Below, piece after piece: positions 1 through 7,206 of a stretch of DNA of 15,351 nt. Below the pieces are notes generated by a model. It saw only the letters and a list, made by a program, of their open reading frames with translations. It ran no database searches and was not told the origin of the DNA. The DNA is from Chitinophagales bacterium. Its GTDB lineage: Bacteria; Bacteroidota; Bacteroidia; Chitinophagales; BACL12. Position 1 is the first letter of the stretch; each line of letters starts with the position of its first letter. A program made the position numbers and the translations under genes. Where the stretch lies: contig JACMJP010000265.1 in NCBI GenBank assembly GCA_014380545.1, forward strand, positions 1 through 15,351. Direction: 5' to 3'.

Positions 1-937
1 TAAATTCAAAAGAAGCAAAATACAATTGCAAACTTGCTAAAAAATGCCTAATGAGTCCTGCATTATAAAATGGAATAAATGAAATAATAAATACAATTGC
101 AGTTATGCTGCTATAAACGATTGTTTTCCTGAAGCCAATATATTTAAGAAGAAAGGGTAACAAAATGAGCGGTAATATTTTAGTTGCAACAGATAACCCG
201 AATAGCACGGCAGATAAAAAATATCTGTGTTTCAATAAAAAATAAATGGACGCTGCAAGAAAAAAGATTGTTACAGCTTCAAAATGAATATTGCCGGTGA
301 GCTCAAGAATAATAAGCGGGTTCAATGCATATAACAGGATATTTTTTGATGAAAAGTTTAAGTGGTTTAAAATCTTTGATAAAAAGTAAATTGTTCCAAT
401 CTCTGAAAGCAAAATAAAAAATTTCAGAATAAAAATGTTTAAGAGCAAACCTCCTTTAGTTAAGTGACATATTTTAGCTGTAATAAAAAAAAAGAACTGG
501 CCAACAGGTGGATACACCGAATAATATTGTTCGGAATTTAAATGTTCATATATGTTCCCGTCTGAAATTTTTACTGCGGCTTGATGTAATGAAGGATCAT
601 TTAATAGTTGCTGTGGTGTGTAAGTGAATGGATTTATTCCGTGATGCATCAAACTTCCATCCCATATATACCTGTAAAAATCATCGCTTAGATTAGGAAT
701 TGAAAAAAGAAGTAAAAACCTTAATGCGACGGAAACAAATTTTGCTTCCTTTATATGTTTATCATCTTTCCAGTAAAATATAATATGCAGATAAGCTACA
801 AACAAGAAGGAATACAAAATAATAAGCTGAACAAAATTTGTTCTGGGCGTAAAATAATTTAGTGCAATTAAAGCAGCAGTGAAGAAAATATAAACAGCAA
901 CCCTTGAAATTGTTTTGGTCGCTGTTTGTGGAATCAT
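1..937 (-). CDS. GT-C-type multi-membrane-span glycosyltransferase, partial (3' end outside window)
   Basis: An open frame of 312 codons runs from ATG at 937-935 off the left edge with no stop, so the C-terminus is missing. The protein is very hydrophobic, with many predicted membrane spans. Features typical of GT-C enzymes that use polyprenyl-phosphate sugars (GT87/DUF2029, MptB-like) are visible: the acidic loop SDDFYRYIWDG at residues 84-94 with D85/D86 as likely catalytic acids, followed by GINPF (100-104), the loop motif YYSVYPP (138-144) and GNIHFE (215-220). Its start overlaps the stop of the upstream GT2 gene in an ATGA arrangement, which implies translational coupling. A polyprenyl-phosphate-hexose donor, made by the DPM-synthase-like gene two positions upstream, is an inference from family and context. 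The acceptor cannot be read from sequence. The GT-C fold call is fairly secure; the exact subfamily is not. Confidence 0.8.
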   Translation of the reverse strand, partial: MIPQTATKTISRVAVYIFFTAALIALNYFTPRTNFVQLIILYSFLFVAYLHIIFYWKDDKHIKEAKFVSVALRFLLLFSIPNLSDDFYRYIWDGSLMHHGINPFTYTPQQLLNDPSLHQAAVKISDGNIYEHLNSEQYYSVYPPVGQFFFFITAKICHLTKGGLLLNIFILKFFILLSEIGTIYFLSKILNHLNFSSKNILLYALNPLIILELTGNIHFEAVTIFFLAASIYFLLKHRYFLSAVLFGLSVATKILPLILLPFLLKYIGFRKTIVYSSITAIVFIISFIPFYNAGLIRHFLASLQLYFASFEF

Positions 938-2424
938 GATTTAATTCTGGAATGTTTCATCGAAAAATAAAAAATTAATCCGAATCCTATAGCTGCCATC
1001 ATGTGGAAAGGCATCAATCCATAATCACCATAGTACAATCCCATAACAACACCACTCAGAAAATAGAGTGTTAATAATCCTTCTATGTAAGTAATAGGAT
1101 GTATTTTTTTCGGAATATATTTTTTATTCTTCCAGATATCTTTTGATGAGATAATATTAAATTTTGGTGTGCGCACGAATGCAGTTTTATGACCGAGCCA
1201 TCCCCTGAATACAGCCCATGCATTATGTAAACTCAAGCCCATAGTAATTGCAAGAAATACAGGAAACCTTGCAAGAAAAACTTTCCATGTTTTTTTTGCG
1301 GTTATCTCTCTTTGTTGTGTGGAAACATAATATGAATAAGCAATGGCAATGGAACCGATTAAAAAGACACTTGCATATTTAAAATAATTAAATTGAATTT
1401 CCACATTCTTAATTAACAGAAGCGGCACACTCAATATCCCTGTTAAGAAAATAAAAATATAATTTGTAGTATTAAATAAATGTGCAATTGCATGCAGTTT
1501 CACCTTTAATGGAAGCTGCGATTTCATAATTGATCTTCCCATTTTTTTTGCTGTTTCTGCGCCACCTTTATTCCAGCGAAATTGTTGCGATTTAACAGCA
1601 TTCATATCAGTAGGTAATTCACTTGGTGAAACAACGCCTTCCACATATTTGAATTTCCATCCTTTTAATTGGGCACGGTAACTTAAATCCAGGTCTTCGG
1701 TTAAAGTATCACTCATCCAACCACCGGCTTCAGTAATCGTTGCTTTTCTCCACAAACCTGCTGTTCCATTAAAGTTGATAAAATACCCTGCAGCATTTCT
1801 TCCCGTTTGCTCTATTGTAAAATGCATATCAAGTGCAAATGCCTGCATTTTTGTGAGAATAGAATAATCTTTATTCAGGTGTTCCCATTTAGTTTGCACA
1901 ACACCCACTTTATTATCATGTAAAAAGTGCGGAATCGTCTTTAATAAAAAATCAGGATAAGGAACAAAGTCAGCATCAAAAATTGCAATGAATTCTCCTT
2001 TTGCTGTTTTTAATCCTTCCTGCAGCGCACCGGCTTTAAATCCTTTTCTGTCATTTCCAATTCTTCTTAATTGAATAATGTTAATTCCCTTCTCCTTCCA
2101 TTCAGCGACTCTTTTTGCAACAAGCTCTACTGTTTCATCAATAGAATCATCTAATACCTGTACTTCAAATTTATCTTTGGGGTAATCAAATTCGCATACC
2201 GCATCAATGAGTCTTTCAATAACATATAACTCATTATAAATAGGTAATTGCACGGTAACAAATGGATATTTACCTTCAGGAATTTCCATTTCAATATTTT
2301 CCGGATGTTCTTTAAGATTTTTTTTGTATTTGAGATAATGAATTGCCAGGCTTAACTGCATGAGGCAATAAAAAAATAAAAGTGTGAGCGCTAATGTGTA
2401 AATTACTATAATTGCTATTGACAT
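934..2424 (-). CDS. Membrane-anchored processive family 2 glycosyltransferase (cellulose synthase/CslA-like)
   Basis: This 496-residue protein has one N-terminal membrane span (about 3-28), a cytosolic GT-A domain (about 50-290) and a C-terminal group of spans (about 315-370, 385-405, 450-490). The processive GT2 signatures are all present: VTVQLPIYNE (56-65), LDDSID (91-96), DAD at 150-152, TED at 242-244 as the base motif, and QQFRW (280-284) as the QxxRW acceptor-site motif. HKTAFVRTPKF (412-422) is typical of CESA-like proteins in Bacteroidota. Relatives make beta-linked glucan or mannan, or glycosylate lipids; the sugar here cannot be deduced. It starts 7 bp after the upstream DPM-like gene and its stop overlaps the start of the GT-C gene, so the three very probably form one transcript. 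There is no PilZ domain, so c-di-GMP control of the BcsA type is not evident. Confidence 0.88.
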   Translation of the reverse strand: MSIAIIVIYTLALTLLFFYCLMQLSLAIHYLKYKKNLKEHPENIEMEIPEGKYPFVTVQLPIYNELYVIERLIDAVCEFDYPKDKFEVQVLDDSIDETVELVAKRVAEWKEKGINIIQLRRIGNDRKGFKAGALQEGLKTAKGEFIAIFDADFVPYPDFLLKTIPHFLHDNKVGVVQTKWEHLNKDYSILTKMQAFALDMHFTIEQTGRNAAGYFINFNGTAGLWRKATITEAGGWMSDTLTEDLDLSYRAQLKGWKFKYVEGVVSPSELPTDMNAVKSQQFRWNKGGAETAKKMGRSIMKSQLPLKVKLHAIAHLFNTTNYIFIFLTGILSVPLLLIKNVEIQFNYFKYASVFLIGSIAIAYSYYVSTQQREITAKKTWKVFLARFPVFLAITMGLSLHNAWAVFRGWLGHKTAFVRTPKFNIISSKDIWKNKKYIPKKIHPITYIEGLLTLYFLSGVVMGLYYGDYGLMPFHMMAAIGFGLIFYFSMKHSRIKS

Positions 2425-2431
2425 TTGTTGT

Positions 2432-3121
2432 TTATATGTATCTGAAAATGGTAATAATAATTTTATATCCAGCCATTACAGTTCCTTTTACTGTTCCCGT
2501 AATTTTCGATTTTCCTATTCTTTTTCTATAGTCAACGGGTACTTCCGTATATTTTAATTTCTTCTTGGCCGCTTTAATTTGCATTTCAACAGTCCATCCA
2601 TAATTTGTATCAACCATATTCAGGTCAATCAATTTATTCCATTTAATTGCCCTGAACGGACCGAGGTCGCTGAATTTTGCTCCAACAAATAATCTCATTA
2701 ATGTTGTTGCAAGCCAATTACCGAAAATTTGTTGCGGCATCATTGCTCCATTCTCCCTTTTTCCTTTTGCCCTGCTGCCAATTACTAAATCAAAATCATT
2801 TTCAATAATTGGCTTCACAATGTCCTGCATTTGTTCAGGATAATCAGAATAATCGCCATCAATAAAAACCACAATATCAGGTTGCTGCGCAACAGGTTTT
2901 TGTTTGATATAATCAATTCCTTTCAAACATGCTGAACCATAGCCCCGTTTATTTTCTAAAAGAACTGTTGCCCCGGCTTCTTTAGCAATTTGTGCTGTAT
3001 TATCCGTTGATCCATTATTTACTACAATTACATCTTCTGCAAGATCAACAGGTATATCTTTCAGCACATAGCCTATTGAACCACTTTCGTTAAATACAGG
3101 GATAATAACATTAATCTTCAT
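2432..3121 (-). CDS. Family 2 glycosyltransferase, dolichyl/polyprenyl-phosphate mannose synthase-like
   Basis: This is a soluble GT-A enzyme without membrane spans. The best start is the ATG at 3121-3119 (229 residues, MKINVIIPVFNE); an upstream in-frame TTG at 3127 would add two residues and is less likely. Counting from that TTG, motifs are NNGSTDNT (37-44), the metal-binding DGD in FIDGDYSDYPEQ (90-92), LVIGSRAKG, FSDLGPFRAIK (152-162), YGWTVEMQIKA (176-186) and the basic end motif YRKRIGKSKITGT (200-212), all typical of DPM synthase/GtrB-like GT2 enzymes. It probably transfers a hexose from a nucleotide sugar to polyprenyl phosphate at the inner membrane face. That product would suit the GT-C enzyme downstream as donor (inference). 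It leads the three-gene glycosyltransferase group and has a possible promoter in the 78-bp gap above it. Confidence 0.87.
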   Translation of the reverse strand: MKINVIIPVFNESGSIGYVLKDIPVDLAEDVIVVNNGSTDNTAQIAKEAGATVLLENKRGYGSACLKGIDYIKQKPVAQQPDIVVFIDGDYSDYPEQMQDIVKPIIENDFDLVIGSRAKGKRENGAMMPQQIFGNWLATTLMRLFVGAKFSDLGPFRAIKWNKLIDLNMVDTNYGWTVEMQIKAAKKKLKYTEVPVDYRKRIGKSKITGTVKGTVMAGYKIIITIFRYI

Positions 3122-3164
3122 GCACAAAAATTGCCCATTACCCTTGCTAATTCTTAAAGGCGCA

Positions 3165-3172
3165 CAAAATTA
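3165..3172 (-). promoter_or_regulatory. Candidate Bacteroidota -7 promoter box of the glycosyltransferase group
   Basis: On the minus strand the sequence TAATTTTG matches the TAnnTTTG -7 consensus of the Bacteroidota primary sigma factor. A TCTG (one mismatch to TTTG) lies 20 bases upstream, close to the usual spacing of about 19. It would start transcription about 40 bases before the ATG at 3121. The match is short and could be chance in AT-rich DNA; read-through from the Fe-S gene is also possible. Confidence 0.35.
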
Positions 3173-3199
3173 AATGAAATGTTAATGAGTTTCAGATAT

Positions 3200-4597
3200 T
3201 TATTTGGATAGAATGTTCACATCATCGTATAATACAAGATCATTTGTTCGCATTTGAATATCTGTTCTTTTAGAATTATCAGGACCATTTTCCAATTTTA
3301 ATACACCTCTTGGACAAACGGCAGAACAAATTCCACATCCCACACAACTTGAACGAACGATATTTTGATTACGCTGTGCATACCAGCGCACATCAATACC
3401 CATTTCACAATAAGTGGAACAATTACCGCATGATATACATTGCGCACCGTTTGTAGTAATTCTGAATCTTGATTTAAATCTTTGAATAAGCCCCAGGTAT
3501 GCAGCCATAGGGCAACCGAAGCGGCACCAAACCCGGCTTCCCATTAATGGATAAAAGCCAACACCAATAACACCGCTGAATATTGACCCAATGATTAATC
3601 CGTATCCTTTTGCTAAAATACCTGCAGTTTTATCATTTAATAATGCACCCTGTGTACTCACATCAACTAATAATAGAATCGTGATAATAATAATAGCAGC
3701 CAAAACAGAATGAATTAACCATCTTTCAATTTTCCATGATTTTAAACTTTTATCTGATAAATGACGAAACGGGTCGCCTGCAGTTTCTGCTAAACCACCG
3801 CATCCGCATACCCAACTGCAATACCATCTCTTTCCATAAAAATAGGTGAGCACCGGTGTTGCAATAAAGGTTAATATCAACCCCCAAAAAATTGTGAATT
3901 GACCAAGTGTGCCGATAGAATTTAAATACGATAAATTGGAAGGGAATAATGCATCATAGTCAAGTGGGAAAAAATATGTCCAATAGGGTTCATAGTTATA
4001 TAAGTTATTCATAATGCCGGGAAGCATCCATGCAAATATTAATTGAAAGAACATTACTGAACATGTACGGAGGATCTGATATTTACTGTGGCGATATTTT
4101 AAAATGAATTTAAAACCCATAATTAAAACAGCAATTGTATAAAATGATCCATACACAAACCATTGGTCAGATGCTTTTCCTCTTAATAGATTACTTATCG
4201 GATCGAACATGGTAATTAACCCGCCCAGAGAATTTCCCCCAACTATTTTATCAGCATAATCTTTAAAATATAAAAAGAGATAAAAAAGTGTGATAATAAT
4301 TCCTGCCATCCATGCAATAGCACCTCTGGATGACATGGATGTAAAAAACGCACGATTATTTTTTATTCCTTCGGGAACAGAACCATAACTTCCAATAGAA
4401 TAAATAACTCCTCCGCCAAAATATCCAATTAATGCAACTGCCAAATAAATAGCAGGTTGTACAGTTCCAATATTTACCCATGCAAACAGTGTTGCTAAAA
4501 CACCGAGGCTTACAAGCGCCAATCCTGTTTTTTGCGTCGCATTAAAATTAGCAGGATGCGGATTGGACAGGGACATTGAAGGATTTATTTCTGCCAT
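3200..4597 (-). CDS. Polytopic membrane protein with two 4Fe-4S ferredoxin motifs (NapH/YccM-like)
   Basis: This 465-residue protein has several membrane spans (about 23-42, 48-68, 92-112, 148-167, 178-198, 230-253, 295-312, 332-350). Two membrane-proximal cysteine motifs, C260xxxCxC266 and WC358xxxC362P, are followed by two C-terminal ferredoxin motifs, C387xxCxxCxxxC397 and C418xxCxxCxxxC428P. This layout is that of NapH/YccM/CcoG-like proteins, which pass electrons through the membrane or between a quinol and a soluble partner. The last motif of the first ferredoxin set lacks the usual Pro after the fourth Cys (CEMG). Upstream, 132 bp away and on the same strand, is an FAD oxidoreductase, a natural electron partner. 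A role in supplying electrons to a radical SAM or arsenic-reducing step of the nearby arsenosugar genes is only a guess. The fold class is secure; the physiological partner is unknown. Confidence 0.87.
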   Translation of the reverse strand: MAEINPSMSLSNPHPANFNATQKTGLALVSLGVLATLFAWVNIGTVQPAIYLAVALIGYFGGGVIYSIGSYGSVPEGIKNNRAFFTSMSSRGAIAWMAGIIITLFYLFLYFKDYADKIVGGNSLGGLITMFDPISNLLRGKASDQWFVYGSFYTIAVLIMGFKFILKYRHSKYQILRTCSVMFFQLIFAWMLPGIMNNLYNYEPYWTYFFPLDYDALFPSNLSYLNSIGTLGQFTIFWGLILTFIATPVLTYFYGKRWYCSWVCGCGGLAETAGDPFRHLSDKSLKSWKIERWLIHSVLAAIIIITILLLVDVSTQGALLNDKTAGILAKGYGLIIGSIFSGVIGVGFYPLMGSRVWCRFGCPMAAYLGLIQRFKSRFRITTNGAQCISCGNCSTYCEMGIDVRWYAQRNQNIVRSSCVGCGICSAVCPRGVLKLENGPDNSKRTDIQMRTNDLVLYDDVNILSK

Positions 4598-4598
4598 G

Positions 4599-4643
4599 AT
4601 TTATTAATTTTCGATTTATTAATTGTCAATTTATTAATTTAAT
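4599..4643. repeat. Three imperfect 15-bp tandem repeats
   Basis: Three consecutive 15-mers beginning ATTTATTAATT (4599, 4614, 4629) differ only in the last four bases (TTCG, GTCA, TAAT). They sit directly before the ATG of the Fe-S membrane protein gene, in its 5' leader on the minus strand. They may be slippage-derived spacer DNA or part of the degenerate intergenic arrays seen elsewhere in the window. Confidence 0.7.
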
Positions 4644-4702
4644 TCACTGATTCGTAATTTTTTTAATTTACTTTCTGTCAAGATAGTTTATATTACTCTT
4701 TT

Positions 4703-4734
4703 TAATTAGCTAATCAGCACATTGGCTAATTAGT
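4703..4734. repeat. Degenerate TTAATTAGC-type array with inverted arms at the end of the oxidoreductase gene
   Basis: TAATTAGC (4703-4710) and GCTAATTA (4725-4732) form an 8-bp perfect inverted repeat around TAATCAGCACATTG, and the words TTAGCTAAT, CAGCACATTGG and GCTAATTAG are variants of one short unit. The right arm includes the TAA stop of the oxidoreductase gene (4730-4732, minus strand). On the minus strand the hairpin is followed by A residues, not a U-run, so it is a poor intrinsic terminator. Confidence 0.55.
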
Positions 4735-6061
4735 TAAATATCATCTTTATTAAACTCTTTTTATTTTTTAATTGGATATTATTTTTTGTTTCTGCATTCC
4801 ATTGTGCAATTATTTCTTCTTCGCATGTTGAAAAAAATTCGGGCTCGAAGTTGGCGGCTTTTAAATTTTCAAGCACATATTCAATCGTTCTTTTTTCTTT
4901 CAGCCATCTGTTAAATACGGCATGTCTTAAACGGATACCAAACACATTGATACCTATAAATAAATGATCACTTTCTTTATAAACAAAGTGCATACATTTT
5001 TTCCCATCAGCATGTTGCCAATAAAATTCTTTTTCTCCTTCTCTTAATTTCGGCATCACTGTTCCATACGTTTGATATTCTATATCTAAAAATTTAGCAC
5101 TGTTATACCAAAAGCCGGGATCATATAATGTTTTTTTACCAATCATATTTAATGCGGCACATTCACCCTGTAATTTCCCAGTGTACCAAACCTGTTCAAC
5201 CACTTTCCTGTCCGGCAGCGCATGCTGAAACTGTGCACAATCACCTGCAGCAAAAATATCTTCTACATTTGTGTGCATATGATAATTGATGACAACACCA
5301 CGGTCAGTTTGAATATCTGTTTGTTTAATGAGATCAATATTCGGGGAAACACCTGCCGTTAATCCAACAACATTACATGGAATTTCTTCATGAGTGTTCG
5401 TTATTACACTTTTCACTTTTCCATTTGCATCACCTTTAATTTCTTTTAATGTTACACCGAGTTTCAGATCAAAACCATGTTCACGAATATGATTGGAAAT
5501 CATTTTAGATTCCTGTTCAGGCAATACATTATTCCAGTAATTACTTTCTCTCACTAAAAAGGTAACAGGATAATGCCTTGAGTGTAACATCTCCGCCATT
5601 TCAATTCCAATTAAACCACCACCAACAATTACCCCCCTGTTAATTCCCTGGTGTGTATTTTCTTCCAGTTCCAAAAGATCCTGGTAAGAATATAATCCCT
5701 GCACACCTTTCAGATCTTGCCCGGGCCAACCGAATTTATTTGACTTAGCACCGGTAGCAATTAATAATTTATCATAGGAAATACTTTCATTATTATCAAG
5801 CAGCAAATTTTTATTATTTGTATCAATTGTTTTAACCCATGCTTTTTTTAAATTGATCTTATTTTTTTCCCAAAACCAATTTTCATAGGGCTGAATGTGC
5901 TCAAATTTCATATGCCCCATATACACATACATAAGCGCTGTGCGACTAAAAAAATAATCTGTTTCGCCGGAAATAACCGTTATTTCATGATCGGTATTTT
6001 TGCGGATTGTGCGGGCAGCAGTTATACCCGTAATTCCATTTCCTAGTATTACACAATGCAT
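4730..6061 (-). CDS. FAD-dependent NAD(P)H oxidoreductase (pyridine nucleotide-disulfide reductase fold)
   Basis: This 443-residue flavoprotein has an N-terminal FAD Rossmann motif GNGITG (7-12), ATGA (102-105), a second nucleotide-binding motif GGGLIGIEMAE (147-157) for NAD(P)H, and the FAD-binding AAGDCA (271-276). There is no redox CxxC or CxxxxC, so it is not a disulfide reductase; it resembles ferredoxin/rubredoxin reductases and the N-terminal half of NirB-like proteins. The roughly 130-residue tail after position 310 contains aromatic- and His-rich strands of unknown role. It starts exactly at the beginning of the Rossmann fold (MHCVILGNG), which supports the ATG at 6061. It lies upstream of and collinear with the 4Fe-4S membrane protein, suggesting NAD(P)H to FAD to Fe-S flow in one direction or the other. 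Substrate unknown. Confidence 0.88.
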   Translation of the reverse strand: MHCVILGNGITGITAARTIRKNTDHEITVISGETDYFFSRTALMYVYMGHMKFEHIQPYENWFWEKNKINLKKAWVKTIDTNNKNLLLDNNESISYDKLLIATGAKSNKFGWPGQDLKGVQGLYSYQDLLELEENTHQGINRGVIVGGGLIGIEMAEMLHSRHYPVTFLVRESNYWNNVLPEQESKMISNHIREHGFDLKLGVTLKEIKGDANGKVKSVITNTHEEIPCNVVGLTAGVSPNIDLIKQTDIQTDRGVVINYHMHTNVEDIFAAGDCAQFQHALPDRKVVEQVWYTGKLQGECAALNMIGKKTLYDPGFWYNSAKFLDIEYQTYGTVMPKLREGEKEFYWQHADGKKCMHFVYKESDHLFIGINVFGIRLRHAVFNRWLKEKRTIEYVLENLKAANFEPEFFSTCEEEIIAQWNAETKNNIQLKNKKSLIKMIFN

Positions 6062-6082
6062 CTGTTTGGTTTAATCGGTTTG

Positions 6083-6090
6083 CAAACGTA
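6083..6090 (-). promoter_or_regulatory. Candidate -7 promoter box for the FAD oxidoreductase
   Basis: The minus-strand word TACGTTTG fits TAnnTTTG exactly and lies about 22 bases before the ATG at 6061, giving a leader of roughly 15 bases. The -33 partner is weak (TTTA at about 20 bases; a full TTTG lies at 26). Confidence 0.4.
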
Positions 6091-6111
6091 TAGTTAACAA
6101 TTATTTTTAAT

Positions 6112-6180
6112 AAAGCCAAATTTAGAATAGTTCCAAATGGGGTGTTAAAAATTTATTAAAAGAAAAAACTATTTGGCTTT
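6112..6180. repeat. Long-spaced 10-bp inverted repeat AAAGCCAAAT / ATTTGGCTTT
   Basis: The perfect arms are 6112-6121 and 6171-6180, separated by 49 AT-rich bases. They lie upstream of the FAD oxidoreductase promoter candidate. They could be paired binding sites, the ends of a small degenerate insertion, or chance; no short target duplication is obvious. Confidence 0.5.
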
Positions 6181-6208
6181 CTTTCAATGCTCAGTATCTG
6201 CCTATAAA

Positions 6209-6223
6209 TACTGTAATACAGTA
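6209..6223. promoter_or_regulatory. Candidate operator: 15-bp interrupted palindrome TACTGT-AAT-ACAGTA
   Basis: The two 6-bp half-sites are perfect inverted copies around a 3-bp centre. The site sits in the 300-bp divergent gap between the FAD oxidoreductase (minus) and the holin-like gene (plus). Its size fits a dimeric helix-turn-helix regulator. No regulator gene is in the window, so the factor is unknown. Confidence 0.45.
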
Positions 6224-6361
6224 AATAATAAATGCTATAAAATATTACTTATATTCTTTTTAATTTTAGGAAGAATTTGAAAAGAGATAATACATTCGAT
6301 ACAGATGTATGATATGTGTAGTTAAAAACTATGAATTTATTATGAATTAAAAGAACATGAA

Positions 6362-6712
6362 ATGGAAGAAACAAAAAAAGACATTGAAAAATTTTATGAT
6401 GACCTGCGGGATTATCTGAATACCCGTATTGAGCTTGCCTCACTTATTACTGCTGAAAAGGCTGCGGGTGCTTTAAGCACAATTATTACGAAAGGCACTT
6501 TCATTTTCGTGCTGCTCTTTGGTCTCATATTCGGGTCAATTGCTCTTGCTTTATATATCGGGCAGGCACGGGATAATATGATAGAGGGTTTCCTTTTTGT
6601 TGCCGCAGGATATTTTATTATTGGTATTTTTTTAATTGTGGTAAATCACCAATGGCTTAAAAAACCCATATTAAATTCTTTTATTAAACAATTTTTTAAT
6701 GATGATAAATAA
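6362..6712 (+). CDS. Phage-holin-superfamily-like (holin 3_6/DUF1469-type) two-span membrane protein
   Basis: This 116-residue protein has a charged amphipathic N-terminus (1-40, with the DDLRDYLNTRIELASLIT segment typical of this family), two membrane spans at about 45-67 and 75-96, and a basic tail. It resembles the small chromosomal 'phage holin family' proteins that are widespread in bacteria and not tied to prophages. Nothing phage-like lies around it. It overlaps the next gene by one base (TAATG), so the pair is co-translated, and a strong hairpin ends the unit. Relatives often sit with stress or envelope genes, and a role in envelope homeostasis is plausible but unproven. The family assignment rests on length, topology and the N-terminal pattern. 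Confidence 0.78.
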   Translation: MEETKKDIEKFYDDLRDYLNTRIELASLITAEKAAGALSTIITKGTFIFVLLFGLIFGSIALALYIGQARDNMIEGFLFVAAGYFIIGIFLIVVNHQWLKKPILNSFIKQFFNDDK

Positions 6713-7110
6713 TGAATACTATTAAAAATATACAGGACCTCCATACAGAAATACATCGCCTCAGGCAATTAAAAGAGGAGCAGGAAAAAACATTACGCAG
6801 CGATATTATGCGATTGCAGGAAGCGCTGGAACCTGCAAATCTCATGTCTCAGGCAGCCACTGCAATTTTTAAGGGATCATTAAAACCCAATGTTATAAAG
6901 AGCGGTCTTGATCTTGGCCTTGAATTTATTATAGAAAAAATATTATTCAGAAAAAGTGGTGCTATCACAAAATTTATTGCCGGAATTATTATACGTAATC
7001 TTGCCAAATTTTTTTCTAAAGAAAATAAGATTGAATGGCCAGCCTTTATCAAAGGTATTGCAGATGATTTTATGAAAGAAGATGAAACAAAAAAAGAGGA
7101 TGATGAATAA
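6712..7110 (+). CDS. Small helical protein partnered with the holin-like gene, function unknown
   Basis: I do not recognise this 132-residue protein beyond its usual company with holin-like membrane proteins in Bacteroidota. Residues 5-40 (IQDLHTEIHRLRQLKEEQEK and following) are heptad-rich and predict a coiled coil. A middle part (60-100) contains moderately hydrophobic stretches (LGLEFIIEKILF and ITKFIAGIIIRNLAKFF) that could be amphipathic helices lying on the membrane. The last 12 residues are strongly acidic and lysine-rich. Its ATG shares the final A of the previous gene's TAA stop, which argues for coupled translation and probably a complex of the two products. No catalytic motif or cysteine is visible. 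Confidence 0.75.
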   Translation: MNTIKNIQDLHTEIHRLRQLKEEQEKTLRSDIMRLQEALEPANLMSQAATAIFKGSLKPNVIKSGLDLGLEFIIEKILFRKSGAITKFIAGIIIRNLAKFFSKENKIEWPAFIKGIADDFMKEDETKKEDDE

Positions 7111-7154
7111 ATGCACAGAAGAAAATTATTAAAGACCTCAATGACAATATTTAA

Positions 7155-7183
7155 AAAAGCGGCAGAAAATCTCTGCCGCTTTT
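7155..7183. terminator. Bidirectional intrinsic terminator between convergent genes
   Basis: A perfect 12-bp stem (AAAAGCGGCAGA 7155-7166 pairing with TCTGCCGCTTTT 7172-7183) closes a 5-base loop (AAATC). The stem ends in A4/T4 and both flanks carry further A or T residues, so it can stop the plus-strand holin-like pair (ending at 7110) and the minus-strand metalloprotease gene (ending at 7207). Confidence 0.9.
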
Positions 7184-7206
7184 ATTATGATATAATTAAT
7201 TGACAT

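Noticed and set aside
934..2424. BcsA cellulose synthase
   Set aside because: No PilZ domain, no BcsB/BcsC neighbours, shorter than BcsA; only the CESA-like family level can be supported.
4703..4732. Intrinsic terminator for the FAD oxidoreductase gene
   Set aside because: The stem is AT-rich and on the minus strand is followed by A residues, not a U-run.
6362..7110. A prophage remnant suggested by the holin-like gene
   Set aside because: No integrase, lysin, structural or attachment-site sequence nearby; chromosomal members of this family are common.
7111..7203. A 30-codon plus-strand frame (MHRRKLLKTS...) starting right after the stop of the helical-protein gene
   Set aside because: The strong terminator at 7155-7183 lies inside it, so most transcripts would end before its stop; no recognisable motif.
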